A DNA stretch of 64,000 bases from Paenibacillus_G filicis (GCF_038070315.1 NZ_JBBPCC010000019.1:62001-126000); one strand, 5' to 3'; shown: positions 9,805 through 19,695, counted from the stretch's first letter. Translations and numbers: made by a program. The notes: generated by a model not told the origin, from the sequence alone.

Positions 9805-11445
9805 TTAGAAATGGACACGCCGGAATCCCCTTCCCCAGATCCATAAATTCAGCAGGAGAAGCACAGCGATATACAGGTAGACCCCGTAGGTTAGGAGGGT
9901 TGCCGCGAAGTGAAGCCCGAGGAATACACCCAGCAGCAGCAGAAGCGGTATCACCCGGATACTATCGTTTTGCTTCTCTCCGAACGGCTCTGTGAACGGC
10001 AGCTTCTTACTGAGCAGCATCCAGCACAGCACCACATACAGCAGCGAGCAGAGCAGGACCGCAATCAGGTCAGGAATCACCCGCAGGCCGAACAGTAGGG
10101 TAAATATAACTCCGACCAGTAGATATACAGGCAAGTATAAACGGATAATGAATGCCTTTAGCGTGCCCTTAAAGTAGGGAGCCGCACTCCGGAGCGGAAC
10201 GACCTTAAATAACCATCCGCCCTTGTAGGCTCCAGAGTACCGAAGCTGCATCACGACCGTCGGAATGACGATCATCGTGAAATACACCATCAAATACGAG
10301 CGTCCATGTGTAACCTGGGACCAGTCGCCTGCGCGCAGTTGATTCACCAGGAAGATAAACGGGAATACAATCGAGAAACCAAGGGAAGGGTAAGCCTTCA
10401 GCTTAAACTCCCGTTCATTCCGCATCATGGAGGAAGCAAATTGAAAAAAGCTTCGTTCCTCCTTATTCCGGCACACCAGCAGACCAACCCGCCCGCTCCA
10501 TCCTCCCTTGGCCTTAACACCGCTGCCACCCTGATAGGACAGCTTCTGCAAGCCGCGCTCAAAGGCGGGCATCAGCCGGATGTAGGTCAGCAGCGCCAAG
10601 ATCGGTATAACGAGAGTCATCAGCGAGAACGCCACCGTATGGATATCCCTTTGCCCATGCAGCAGCAGCTCGAAGGGCGCTCCGAACCAGATCGGAGGAA
10701 TCAGAAACTGCCACCAGGCCGGCGTGAACTCTACCTTGAAGATGCTCGAGAATTCGAAGGAACGGATCGCAATCTGATAACCGACCGACATCGTAACCGT
10801 CAGCACAATTTGCACATAATTGATCAGATCCTTCAGCTTCTCACCGTCGAAGAATCGCAGGATCAGCAGATAGACCATCGCGGTTAGAACCAGCACAAGC
10901 ACGACCATCCATATAATCTCAATGAGAAATATGGCCGTAAAGCCGATGCCATGCCACACCGCTCCGGCAATCAGCGGCAAGATCGTCAGTGCAGCCGTGA
11001 GGAAGGTCAGATAGATGCCGACATGCACGGCCTTGGCCATGCTCACCGTACGTGCAGCCACCGGCCGGGTCAGCAGAATCGGCTTGTCCCGGATGTCCAG
11101 CAGCACCGTGGAAAAATCGCTGATCATAGAGGTCATGACCATAAACATCAGCACGCTGAACACAAGGATCATCTGGAACATATAATGATCGCCCAGAATT
11201 ACGAAGGGCACCATGAGCAGTCCCATCAGCACATAGATCCATAGCGACTTCACAAAAAAATTCTCTTCGCGCTCAGCGTTCCTTCCAGACTTTTTATGGG
11301 AAGCGTTGAACACGGTCGGCACCCTCCGCCGGTCCATGGTCAGCTTGACCTGCAGAATCCTTCTCATCACGACGTAGTCAACGCCCAGCTTCTCAAATAC
11401 AGGCTTGAACCGGTCTAATACGCGCAGTGTCCGGAAATCATTCAT
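9805..11445 (-). CDS. ABC-2 type exporter permease
   Basis: A 546-residue integral membrane protein with about twelve hydrophobic stretches and no ATPase motifs. The cytoplasmic N terminus (about 1-65) is rich in Arg and Lys. It begins 3 nt after the stop of the ABC ATPase gene, with its GAGGAG ribosome site inside the end of that gene, so the two are translated together and form one transporter. It resembles large putative ABC exporter permeases of Bacilli; the substrate is not evident. The name rests on the partner and the membrane topology more than on a recognised motif. Confidence 0.75.
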   Translation of the reverse strand: MNDFRTLRVLDRFKPVFEKLGVDYVVMRRILQVKLTMDRRRVPTVFNASHKKSGRNAEREENFFVKSLWIYVLMGLLMVPFVILGDHYMFQMILVFSVLMFMVMTSMISDFSTVLLDIRDKPILLTRPVAARTVSMAKAVHVGIYLTFLTAALTILPLIAGAVWHGIGFTAIFLIEIIWMVVLVLVLTAMVYLLILRFFDGEKLKDLINYVQIVLTVTMSVGYQIAIRSFEFSSIFKVEFTPAWWQFLIPPIWFGAPFELLLHGQRDIHTVAFSLMTLVIPILALLTYIRLMPAFERGLQKLSYQGGSGVKAKGGWSGRVGLLVCRNKEERSFFQFASSMMRNEREFKLKAYPSLGFSIVFPFIFLVNQLRAGDWSQVTHGRSYLMVYFTMIVIPTVVMQLRYSGAYKGGWLFKVVPLRSAAPYFKGTLKAFIIRLYLPVYLLVGVIFTLLFGLRVIPDLIAVLLCSLLYVVLCWMLLSKKLPFTEPFGEKQNDSIRVIPLLLLLGVFLGLHFAATLLTYGVYLYIAVLLLLNLWIWGRGFRRVHF

Positions 11446-11448
11446 CGG

Positions 11449-12237
11449 CTACTCCTCTTGAACGATGGAGACGAACTGCTCGGCAATCTGCTTATGCTCG
11501 TGGAAACCGGTCAGTTGGTTGAAAATTTCCTCCAGCGTCCCTTCCTTGGATTGTGCCTTCAGCTCCTCGAAGCTGGCATCCGCCGCGACCTGTCCGTCAT
11601 GCAGCAACACGATGCGGTTGCTGATCTTCTCGACGACCTCCATGATATGCGACGAGTAGAAGATCGTTTTGCCCTGGGCCGAGAGCTGCGACAGGATCTC
11701 CTTGACGATCATCACACTGTTCGCATCCAGCCCGCTGAGCGGCTCGTCGAAAAACAGCAGATCGGGGTTATGCAGCAGACTGGAGATGAGCAGCACCTTC
11801 TGCCGCATCCCCTTGGAGAACGAAGCAATCCGGTCATGATAGCTGGTCTCCAGCCCGAACATGGACATCAGGCGCCTCGCCTTGTAGTCGGCAGCATCTC
11901 TATCCACCCCGTACAGCTCGCCGACGAACGTCAAATATTCACTGGCCGTCAGGTTGTCATAGACCTCTACGACTTCGGGCACATAGCCGATTCTGCCTTT
12001 GTACTCGACATCCCCATCCGCAATATCCCGCCCGAAGATACGGACCTCACCCGTATACCCTTGCACCAGACCGAGCATGATTTTCACCGTCGTGCTCTTG
12101 CCCGCCCCGTTGGGCCCGATATAGCCGATAATCTGTCCGGGATACACATCCAGGTCGATGCCTCTAAGCACGTACCGGTCCTCATATTTCATTCTCAGAT
12201 CCCGCAGTGACAATACGGGTTCATTTGTAAGCTCCAT
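11449..12237 (-). CDS. ABC transporter ATP-binding protein (exporter type)
   Basis: A 262-residue single nucleotide-binding domain of the CcmA/drug-exporter class: Walker A GPNGAGKST, the signature position occupied by FSKGM, Walker B LLFFDEPLSGLD and the switch His in YSSHIMEVVE. The longest frame starts at 12312, but the second of two ATGs at 12240/12237 is preferred since AGGTGAG ends 4-5 nt upstream and the family starts near PVLSLRDL. It is paired with the permease directly downstream. Confidence 0.9.
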   Translation of the reverse strand: MELTNEPVLSLRDLRMKYEDRYVLRGIDLDVYPGQIIGYIGPNGAGKSTTVKIMLGLVQGYTGEVRIFGRDIADGDVEYKGRIGYVPEVVEVYDNLTASEYLTFVGELYGVDRDAADYKARRLMSMFGLETSYHDRIASFSKGMRQKVLLISSLLHNPDLLFFDEPLSGLDANSVMIVKEILSQLSAQGKTIFYSSHIMEVVEKISNRIVLLHDGQVAADASFEELKAQSKEGTLEEIFNQLTGFHEHKQIAEQFVSIVQEE

Positions 12238-12445
12238 CATACTCACCTGCTTTGGCCAAGATATCCATATTGTAGCATGCCTCCGTGTATAGGGTCTAAC
12301 TTGCAGCTTCATCCGTGGTCCTCCTGCTGAGGGATTCGTTCGTCATGAATGACCGTGACCACCCAGGCAAATGCAGGATAGTTTGCTGATCCGTGCGGCA
12401 TACTAACGGGCGAACCGCAGGTCAAAGGAGGTCTTCTCAGGCACA

Positions 12446-12703
12446 ATGGCAAACCAAAAGGACATGCAGCCCGTATCGGGCGAGGAAGTAGAAACTGACG
12501 GCATTTACGAGAATGAATGGGGCCGCGAGGAAACCTTGAAGCGCGGGGATGAATTCCCCTACGATCCGGTCATGGGCCAGACCGAGTGGGAGCTGACCAG
12601 CCTGGCGCTGGAAAGCCAGGAGAACGAGCTGTACCAGGATACGAAGCCCAACACGAAGAAGCGGATGCACTTGAATATCGGGACGCAGGAGCAGGAGGAC
12701 TAA
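12446..12703 (+). CDS. Small acidic protein, function unknown
   Basis: An 85-residue hydrophilic protein rich in Glu, Asp and Gln, with central GRxxTLKRGDEFPYDPVMG followed by a TEWEL segment. No signal peptide or membrane segment is present. AAAGGAGG lies 14 nt before the ATG, which is longer than usual, but the frame is isolated and uncontested by the opposite strand. The GDxFP core recalls small YjzC-like proteins of Bacilli; that resemblance is weak. Confidence 0.6.
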   Translation: MANQKDMQPVSGEEVETDGIYENEWGREETLKRGDEFPYDPVMGQTEWELTSLALESQENELYQDTKPNTKKRMHLNIGTQEQED

Positions 12704-12885
12704 CCGTCATCTCTCGCTCTTCACAAAAACGTGAGTCCGTTGCGTCCGCTTGCTACATGCAATTGGAGTCTATGCCTCCATGCTGGCCGAGCATTAAGCA
12801 CCGCGAGCAGTCCGAACATGCGGGGGCGATGTGTGTTGGCAGTCTAGCCAGCCCCTCACGTTCATGGCAACATCTTTATCCATCA

Positions 12886-12920
12886 GAAGAGCCGCTTCCC
12901 CCGGTGGGAAGCGGCTCTTC
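12886..12920. terminator. Strong hairpin between small protein and pyk
   Basis: A perfect 15-bp inverted repeat (GAAGAGCCGCTTCCC / its complement) around a 5-nt loop. The right side is followed by GCCTTGCTTTTATT and the left side lacks a T run. It sits 18 nt past the pyk stop and 180 nt past the small gene. Confidence 0.7.
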
Positions 12921-12937
12921 GCCTTGCTTTTATTCCA

Positions 12938-14365
12938 TTATTCCGCATGCATGATCTTGATCAGGTTAGTCGAGCCGGATTTGCCGATCGGCACGCCGGC
13001 CGAGACGATCACGAGATCGCCGGATTCCACGATTCCTGTCCGCTTGCCGCTCGCGATAGCCGACTCAAACATCTCATCCGTCGTTTGCACGGTGCTGCCC
13101 AGAATCGGCGTTACTCCCCAGACGAGGCTCAGACGGCGCAAAATATGCTCGTTAGGAGCAACAGCCACGATTGGCGCACTCGGACGATACTTGGACACCA
13201 TCCTGGCGGTAAAGCCGCTCTCTGTCGGAGTGACGATGGCCTTCGCCTCCAGCTCCAGCGACGATCTGACAACAGACTGACTGATGGCCTCCGTAATATT
13301 CGTCCGCTGTAGCGCAGCATTCTTCACGAACAGCTCGCGATAGTCCTGCGAATCCTCCATCCGGCTTGCGATGGAAGCCATCGTACGTACGGATTCGAGC
13401 GGATATTTGCCAGCGGCTGTCTCCCCGGACAACATGATGGCATCCGAACCGTCGAGCACCGCATTCGCCACATCGCTTGCTTCCGCACGGGTCGGACGAG
13501 GATTGGACTGCATCGAGTCGAGCATATGTGTGGCGGTAATGACCGGCTTGCCTGCCAGGTTACATTTATGAATCATCTGCTTCTGAATATGCGGCACTTC
13601 CTCGACCGGTACCTCGACGCCGAGATCCCCGCGGGCAACCATCAGCCCGTCCGACGCCTCCAGAATCGCTTCCAGCTCGTCTACGCCTTCCTGGTTCTCG
13701 ATCTTGGAGATGATCTGCACATGCCCGGCGCCTAATTCCTCCAGCAGGCGGCGGATTTCCAGTACATCCTCGGCCTTCCGTACGAAGGAGGCGGCCACGA
13801 TGTCCACGCCTTCTTCAACGCCGAAACGGATATGCTCGACGTCGCGCTCCGTCACGCCTGGCAGCGACGTATGCGTCCCCGGCAGGTTAACCCCTTTACG
13901 CGGCTTGATCAGGCCCCCGTTCAGAATGCGGGTATGGATCTCTGTCCCCTCGATCGACTCCACGCTAAGCTCAATCAGGCCGTCGTCCAGCAGGATGCGC
14001 GCGCCCGGCTGCAGATCCCGGGTCAGATCAGCATAATTGACCGCGATCCGCTGCGCATCGCCCTCGATCAGTTCGGTCGTCAGCGTGAGCCGATTGCCGG
14101 TCTCCAGCAGGTACGAGCTTTCCTTCAGCTTGCCAATCCGAACCTCCGGACCTTTGATATCCAGCAAGACCGCGACCGGTCTGCCCGTCTCCCGCTCCGC
14201 TTGGCGAACCTTCTGAATCCGCTGGCGCTGCTCGTCCAAATCGCCGTGCGCCATGTTCAGACGCGCTACATTCATCCCTGACAGGATCATCTCCTTGAGC
14301 AGCGGCACTTGGTCACAGGCAGGTCCCATCGTACATACAATTCTCGTTTTCGGTAATTTCGGCAT
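12938..14365 (-). CDS. pyk: Pyruvate kinase, short form with atypical motifs
   Basis: Catalyses phosphoenolpyruvate + ADP to pyruvate + ATP. The 475 residues hold the TIM barrel, B domain and C domain only; the extra PEP-utiliser-like domain of the main Bacillus enzyme (585 residues) is missing. Conserved: IISKIENQEGV (catalytic Lys), MVARGDLGVE, SDVANAVLDGSDAIMLSGET. Two motifs deviate from the usual form: RLNMAHGD where most enzymes have RxNFSHG, and ATHMLDSM where most have ATQMLESM. These suggest a second paralogue rather than the main glycolytic enzyme. GGAGGG lies 8 nt before the ATG. It diverges from an AraC-type regulator. Confidence 0.92.
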   Translation of the reverse strand: MPKLPKTRIVCTMGPACDQVPLLKEMILSGMNVARLNMAHGDLDEQRQRIQKVRQAERETGRPVAVLLDIKGPEVRIGKLKESSYLLETGNRLTLTTELIEGDAQRIAVNYADLTRDLQPGARILLDDGLIELSVESIEGTEIHTRILNGGLIKPRKGVNLPGTHTSLPGVTERDVEHIRFGVEEGVDIVAASFVRKAEDVLEIRRLLEELGAGHVQIISKIENQEGVDELEAILEASDGLMVARGDLGVEVPVEEVPHIQKQMIHKCNLAGKPVITATHMLDSMQSNPRPTRAEASDVANAVLDGSDAIMLSGETAAGKYPLESVRTMASIASRMEDSQDYRELFVKNAALQRTNITEAISQSVVRSSLELEAKAIVTPTESGFTARMVSKYRPSAPIVAVAPNEHILRRLSLVWGVTPILGSTVQTTDEMFESAIASGKRTGIVESGDLVIVSAGVPIGKSGSTNLIKIMHAE

Positions 14366-14497
14366 CGTGTTTGTCCCTCCGTCATTTAACTTTCACGCTC
14401 GAGCTGTCGATGTCATTGTACCGCTCGTACGACGGATTGACTATGAATTATAGTCCTATACATGTATTATAGTACGGAGATGAAAGGAGGTCTGCGG

Positions 14498-15388
14498 ATG
14501 CTGATCGTCAAGTCGGTCACCCATCACGCCGGGTCGATGCCCTGGTTTGAAGAAAGCGGCACGGAGAGCGGCGTATGGACGTTGATCATGGTCGGATACG
14601 GCAAGTGCGTCTATTGGTTGGAGGAAGAGAAAGTGCTGCTGGAGAAGGGAGACGCTTTGCTCATTCCGGCGGGAACGGAATTTTACGGCAAGAGCATCCC
14701 TTCCCTGTCCCATGAAAAGTATGTCGTAACCTTCCTGCCCGATCCGGCAAAATTTCCGGCCGAACATCCCAAGAAATCATCCGGCCTGCCGGATAATCCA
14801 GCCGAACTTCCGGCCCAGCCGGCTGCCCCGGCTCCGCATGCAGAAGCCCTGTCTCCTACGTTGCCTCTTCTCCAGCTCAGCGACCATGCCCATCTGCGTC
14901 CCGGTCCGTCCGATCTGCTGCTCGGAAGGCTGCAGACACTGCACGAGGATTGGACAGAGCGGCGGACTTACCGGGAGGTGCTGGCAGAGGCACTGCTGCT
15001 GGAGGCATTGGTGCTGCTGAACCGTGAGTGGGACCGCGGTCCCCGGTCCTCAGCCAAGCACAAGCTCGCGGAGCAGATGAAGGTCTACATCAAAACCCAT
15101 TACCGCCGCAAGCTGACCAAGGACGAGCTTGGCGCCACTACTGGCAAAAGCCCGAATTACTGCGCCGCTCTCTTTCGCGAGATGACCGGCCAGACCATCG
15201 GGGACTATGTGCATGCCACTCGGGTCAAAACCGCCGTGTCCATGCTGCGCCACTCCCAGCTAACCGTTGGGGATATCAGTGAATACGTCGGCTACGCGGA
15301 TGCTTCCTACTTTCACCGCATATTTCGGCGAATCACCGGTCACCCGCCCAGCTTCTATATGAGGGAGCGGGAAGAACCACAACCGTAA
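14498..15388 (+). CDS. AraC-family transcriptional regulator with N-terminal cupin
   Basis: A 296-residue regulator. Residues about 15-80 form a cupin-like ligand domain (GDALLIPAGTEFYGKSI is the typical metal/ligand strand). A Pro/Ala-rich linker (about 95-130) precedes the C-terminal double helix-turn-helix (about 195-290), with LTKDELGATTGKSPNYCAAL and VGDISEYVGYADASYFHRIF as the two recognition units. The start at 14498 is set by AAAGGAGG 7 nt upstream; an in-frame ATG at 14462 has no ribosome site. Divergent from pyk, so regulation of pyk or of its own promoter is possible. The inducer is unknown. Confidence 0.88.
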   Translation: MLIVKSVTHHAGSMPWFEESGTESGVWTLIMVGYGKCVYWLEEEKVLLEKGDALLIPAGTEFYGKSIPSLSHEKYVVTFLPDPAKFPAEHPKKSSGLPDNPAELPAQPAAPAPHAEALSPTLPLLQLSDHAHLRPGPSDLLLGRLQTLHEDWTERRTYREVLAEALLLEALVLLNREWDRGPRSSAKHKLAEQMKVYIKTHYRRKLTKDELGATTGKSPNYCAALFREMTGQTIGDYVHATRVKTAVSMLRHSQLTVGDISEYVGYADASYFHRIFRRITGHPPSFYMREREEPQP

Positions 15389-15552
15389 TCCTGGGATGAG
15401 AGCCTCAGCTCCCTTTGCCCTCTAAAGATTTCTTTAGCCCTATTTCCCAGACTCTTGAATCGACAAATAGGAAATGAGCGAATAAAATTAGGTGAGAAGA
15501 GGCAGGACCCGCTTCATAAAACGCTCTACTAGGGAAGGGAGGCACGCGCGAC

Positions 15553-17085
15553 TTGAGCCTGTCGGACGTTTTTCTGCCTTTTTTTGTTTATTTGCTTCCT
15601 ATGCTGTCTCTTTACTACATAGGCGTCGATATCCTGCTCCGCAATCCGAAGAAAGTCGAGCACCGGCTGGTCAGTCTGACCATCACCTGCTACTTTCTGC
15701 TGTTTCTTGAGGAGTATATCCGTTATCAGCTGCCATTGGAGTACAGCGCCCAGCTCTCGGCACTTTGGTTTGCCAGTGCGGGTGTGGCGATACCGGGTCT
15801 GACCTTTCATTTCGTCGCCAAGTTTACCGGTCTGGACAAGCGGATGTCTCGTTGGCTGTATCCTTATGTCTTTCATCTGCCGCTGCTCATCATCCCGGTC
15901 AACCTCCTGTCCGGGCAAGGACTCATCTCGTCCCAAGAGTTCATCGTATCCGGCGCCTGGAAGCTGCCTGTATACAATGTTCCTTATTACGCTGCGATTA
16001 CAGCCTGCTTCTCGGTCTGCATCATCCCGCTCGTGCTTCTGTTCAAGGGACGCCGCGGGGCAGTTTCGCCCGAGCACCGGGCCGTATATAATCTACTGAT
16101 CGTCGGGGTCAGCGTGACCTACGCCTGGGTCCTTATATTCGGTTTTTTCGACTACGGAGCTTGGCTGCCGCCGTTTCCGTACATATACGGAGGTATCGTC
16201 TGGTGCTTGATGCTCCGGCTGACGATGAAGAAATACGATTTCCTCAACTTCAACAAGCAGAAGTACGAAAAGCTGTTCAATCTGAACCCGGCCGCCATCC
16301 TGCTGATCGATATGTCCGGGCTGGTGAAGGAAGCCAACCCGAGCGCCAGACAATTGTTCAATCAAGCGGGATTGGACCACACAGGCCTCGCAGCATGGGC
16401 CGGTCAGGAGCTTAAGGATAGATTGAGCAGCAGGCAGGACATCAAGGAGCTGGAGACCACGATCCAGAATGGTGACAAGCGCGAGGAGGTTTTGATCGAC
16501 GGGGATTATGTAACAGTGGACAATGAACCGCATGTCATTCTAATCATACGCAATATCACGCAGCAGAAGGAGCATCAGCGGCAGATCGCCTTCATGGCCT
16601 ATCATGATCCGCTGACCCGTCTTCCCAACCGGAGATATTTCTACGAGAAACTGCCGGAAGCGATCCATCAGGCCCAGCTGGAACGGCATCAGCTTGCCGT
16701 TATTTTGATCGATCTGGATAACTTCAAGGAGACAAATGACCGGTACGGACATGAAGCCGGAGATGAGGTCCTGCGCCATACTGCCCGGATCATCGGAGAG
16801 GCCGCGCAATCGCTCGGCATGGGGGCCAGACTCGGCGGTGACGAATTCGTCCTGTTTATAAGCCCTATACCATCCGTCGCCTTCGTACAGGAAACGATTC
16901 GCGATTTGGAGATGAAGCTTTCCCAAACCGCGATTCCCTTTGGCAATGAACGACTTTTCGTAGAAATGAGCATTGGAGCAAGCCTGTTTCCGGGAGACGG
17001 ACAGGACGCAGGCAGCCTACTGAACAGCGCGGACAAGGCCATGTACAGAACTAAGCGGATGCGGAAGGAAGGGCTGCGGATTTAA
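15553..17085 (+). CDS. 7TM-PAS-GGDEF diguanylate cyclase
   Basis: Residues 5-220 hold seven hydrophobic segments of the kind found at the N terminus of some histidine kinases. A PAS domain follows (about 240-345, NLNPAAILLIDMSGLVKEA), then a GGDEF domain (about 350-508) with intact LGGDEF near 429. Predicted to make cyclic di-GMP. No RxxD inhibitory site is seen before GGDEF. It starts at TTG with AAGGGAGG 10 nt upstream. It ends 6 nt before the convergent RNase H stop. With the cyclase at 3061 it gives two c-di-GMP synthases in the window; no EAL or HD-GYP gene is present. Confidence 0.9.
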   Translation: MSLSDVFLPFFVYLLPMLSLYYIGVDILLRNPKKVEHRLVSLTITCYFLLFLEEYIRYQLPLEYSAQLSALWFASAGVAIPGLTFHFVAKFTGLDKRMSRWLYPYVFHLPLLIIPVNLLSGQGLISSQEFIVSGAWKLPVYNVPYYAAITACFSVCIIPLVLLFKGRRGAVSPEHRAVYNLLIVGVSVTYAWVLIFGFFDYGAWLPPFPYIYGGIVWCLMLRLTMKKYDFLNFNKQKYEKLFNLNPAAILLIDMSGLVKEANPSARQLFNQAGLDHTGLAAWAGQELKDRLSSRQDIKELETTIQNGDKREEVLIDGDYVTVDNEPHVILIIRNITQQKEHQRQIAFMAYHDPLTRLPNRRYFYEKLPEAIHQAQLERHQLAVILIDLDNFKETNDRYGHEAGDEVLRHTARIIGEAAQSLGMGARLGGDEFVLFISPIPSVAFVQETIRDLEMKLSQTAIPFGNERLFVEMSIGASLFPGDGQDAGSLLNSADKAMYRTKRMRKEGLRI

Positions 17086-17091
17086 GGCCCC

Positions 17092-17754
17092 TTATTTTCT
17101 TCCGTAGTCCGCCTTGATCTCGCCCCAGGATTTCGTATCCCACTTTAAGACTTGATTCGGATAGCTGTTCTGGCGAAGCCAGTTCTCTGCACGGTCCACC
17201 AGCTCCCAAATCTCACGGGTTGAAGCATCGCGCGGAAGCGTGGACGCCGCCGCTTTCTTCTTCACCCAGCTGATCGCCGTCATCGAGTCGCTGTACACCG
17301 TGATGCTGCTGCCGATCTTCTTCAGATGAGCCAGCCCGTGCACGATCGCCAGAAACTCGCCCATATTGTTGGTGCCCCGCGAGATGGGAGGGTGCTGGAA
17401 CACAATTTCCCCTGTCCGCGTGTAGACGCCCTTGTACTCGACGATCCCCGGGTTGCCACTGCAGCCGACGTCGACGGACAAACTATCCATATCCGCTTCC
17501 CCGGATGACTTTGCCGCGGAGCCGCTTTTGCTGCGGCTGCCTGTTCCTCCCCCCGAGCTGCCGCCAGCCTTGGCTGCAGCTCCGAAGGCCTTCTTCCAGC
17601 CCGCCACGAACATGCGCCGAGCCTCTTCCTCACTTTCGTACGACTTAAACTTCGCCTGCGGGTAACCGTTCGTCTGGACCTGACATTCTGCCCATGTCGC
17701 ATAGACACCAGGCGTATGGCCTTCCCAGACGACGTACCATTTCGATTTTGCCAC
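17092..17754 (-). CDS. Ribonuclease H with N-terminal viroplasmin-like domain
   Basis: Hydrolyses the RNA strand of RNA-DNA hybrids. Residues 1-55 are a caulimovirus-VI/viroplasmin domain (KWYVVWEGHTPGVYATWAEC), which binds hybrids in RNase H1. A low-complexity Gly/Ser linker follows, then the type 1 RNase H fold (about 85-220). The four acidic active-site residues are visible: Asp in SVDVGCSGNP, Glu in NMGEFLAI, Asp in VYSDSMTA, Asp in IKADYG. It starts at GTG with GGAGGG 6 nt upstream. It lies 36 nt after recQ on the same strand, probably one operon of nucleic-acid functions. Confidence 0.93.
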   Translation of the reverse strand: MAKSKWYVVWEGHTPGVYATWAECQVQTNGYPQAKFKSYESEEEARRMFVAGWKKAFGAAAKAGGSSGGGTGSRSKSGSAAKSSGEADMDSLSVDVGCSGNPGIVEYKGVYTRTGEIVFQHPPISRGTNNMGEFLAIVHGLAHLKKIGSSITVYSDSMTAISWVKKKAAASTLPRDASTREIWELVDRAENWLRQNSYPNQVLKWDTKSWGEIKADYGRK

Positions 17755-17790
17755 CCGTTACCCTCCTATTCCTGCCTCTGGGGCAGTTCA

Positions 17791-19695
17791 TCAGCCATTC
17801 ATACCCGTGCGTTCCTTGAAAAACTCGATGAAATAAGTCCCGTACTTGAAAAACTTCGCTTCGCCGACACCCTTGATCTTCAGCATCGCTGCCGGATTCG
17901 TCGGCATGACGCCGCACATCTCGCGGAGCGTGCTGTCGGGAAATACGATGTATGGCGGGATTCCCTCGCGCTTTGCTATCTCGGAGCGCAGCTTGCGAAG
18001 CTCATCGAACAGTTCAGCCTCCACGTCCTTCACAACCGGTGCAGCCGGCTTGTTGCGAATCCGCTGGACGACCCGGGCTCCGCCCGGAACGAGCACTTCC
18101 GTTGCCAGAGGCGTCAGACTTACCGTTGGATACTTGCCTTCCGCCAGCTGAAGATAACCTTCAGCGACCAGCAGCTGGATCAGATCGACGATTTCCTTCT
18201 CGGTCCGCTGCTTCATCAATCCGTACGTGCTGAGCTCATCGAAGCCGAAGTCCAGCACTTTCTTGTTCCGCGACCCCTTCAGTACCGATGCGACCAGCGT
18301 AACGCCGAACCGCTCACGCATGCGGCGCACGCAGGAGAAGATCTGCTGAGCCTCCAGGGTAATATCTGTCATCTCCATATCCGGGCTGGCACAATTGCTG
18401 CATTGGCCGCAATCCTGCTCCAGATCGGCGCCGAAGTAGCGGACGATGTGACGCTGCAGGCATTGGGTCGTGTGACAGTAATCGGCCATCTGCTGTACGC
18501 GCCGGTATTCCTGCTGCTGACGCTCCGGAGCGGCTACCGACTGCTCGATCAGGAACTTCTGAATCAGAATATCCTGCGGGCTGAATAGCAGCAGGCAATC
18601 GCTTGGCTCACCATCGCGTCCCGCACGGCCTGCCTCCTGGTAGTAGGCCTCCATATTTTTCGGCATATTGTAATGAATGACGTACCGGACGTTCGACTTG
18701 TCGATCCCCATGCCGAAGGCGTTGCTCGCTACCATAACGCGCACTTCGTCATACAGGAACTGCTCCTGCGCTTCCGCGCGCTCCTTGTCACTCATTCCGG
18801 CATGGTAACGTCCTGCCGATACGCCCTGCTTTTTCAGAAATTCGCAGACCTGATCGACTTCCTTGCGGGTTGCCGCATACACGATGCCCGCCTCATCCCG
18901 GTGCTCCCGGATATAGCTGGTCAGCACATCCCGCTTGTTCTCCCCCTTCACGACGGTGAAGGACAAGTTCTCCCGGGCGAAGCCAGTGACGAATACACCC
19001 GCATCGCGAAGCTGCAGGTGCCGGATGATATCCTCTTGGACCTGATCCGTAGCTGTAGCGGTGAAAGCCGCAATCTGCGGACGCCCGCGAAGCTGCGACA
19101 CCAGCTCGCTGATCCGCATATAGCTGGGGCGGAAGTCGTGACCCCACTGCGATACGCAGTGGGCCTCATCCACGGCTACCATCGGTACCGTCAGCTCGGT
19201 CAGCAGGCCGAGGAAGCGTTCCGATTCCAGCCGCTCCGGCGCGACGTACAGCAGCTTGTATTCTCCCCGGGCCGCCTTGCGGATGCGCGTCTCCACTTGG
19301 GAATAAGACAGCGAGCTGTTGATATACGTTGCTGGAACCCCGATGCTGTCCAGGCCGTCAACCTGATCCTTCATCAGCGAGATCAGCGGGGAAATCACAA
19401 TCGTCGTTCCGTTCAGCATCATAGCCGGAACCTGGTAGCAGACGGACTTGCCTCCGCCCGTCGGCATAATGCCGAGCGTATCCCTCCGCTCCAGTACGCT
19501 CGCGATAACTGGCTTCTGCCCTTCACGAAAATCCGGATATCCGTAATACTTGCGCAGCAGCTCGCGTGCGTCCTCCATATGCAAAGGCCCTTGCTCCGGA
19601 AGCCTCGTTTTCACATACCCGGGTACCTCATACCCAGGTTCCTCGTACCCCGGTTCTTCCGGCGGAGCCTCATCGAATAATCCATTCCAATCCAT
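17791..19695 (-). CDS. recQ: ATP-dependent DNA helicase RecQ
   Basis: A 3'-5' DNA helicase of repair and recombination. Motif I is MPTGGGKSVCYQ, motif II VDEAHCVSQWGHDFRPSY, and motif VI QEAGRAGRDG is present. The RQC zinc site has four Cys (CHTTQC and CGQCSNC) and a C-terminal HRDC domain carries KIKGVGEAKFFKYG. The start at 19695 overlaps the glycosyltransferase stop (TGATG) behind GAGGAGGAG; the longer open frame to 19767 is inside that gene. The extra N-terminal tail contains three near-repeats of EPGYE/VPGY before the helicase core, which is unusual. 634 residues. Confidence 0.95.
   Translation of the reverse strand: MDWNGLFDEAPPEEPGYEEPGYEVPGYVKTRLPEQGPLHMEDARELLRKYYGYPDFREGQKPVIASVLERRDTLGIMPTGGGKSVCYQVPAMMLNGTTIVISPLISLMKDQVDGLDSIGVPATYINSSLSYSQVETRIRKAARGEYKLLYVAPERLESERFLGLLTELTVPMVAVDEAHCVSQWGHDFRPSYMRISELVSQLRGRPQIAAFTATATDQVQEDIIRHLQLRDAGVFVTGFARENLSFTVVKGENKRDVLTSYIREHRDEAGIVYAATRKEVDQVCEFLKKQGVSAGRYHAGMSDKERAEAQEQFLYDEVRVMVASNAFGMGIDKSNVRYVIHYNMPKNMEAYYQEAGRAGRDGEPSDCLLLFSPQDILIQKFLIEQSVAAPERQQQEYRRVQQMADYCHTTQCLQRHIVRYFGADLEQDCGQCSNCASPDMEMTDITLEAQQIFSCVRRMRERFGVTLVASVLKGSRNKKVLDFGFDELSTYGLMKQRTEKEIVDLIQLLVAEGYLQLAEGKYPTVSLTPLATEVLVPGGARVVQRIRNKPAAPVVKDVEAELFDELRKLRSEIAKREGIPPYIVFPDSTLREMCGVMPTNPAAMLKIKGVGEAKFFKYGTYFIEFFKERTGMNG

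Noticed and set aside
9599..9844. Upstream extension of the DUF554 frame
   Set aside because: It would overlap the ABC-2 permease gene and its terminator. The extra residues do not look like the family, and a good ribosome site precedes GTG 9598.
18673..19680. 335-codon frame antisense to recQ
   Set aside because: Shadow of recQ; the coding strand carries all helicase motifs.
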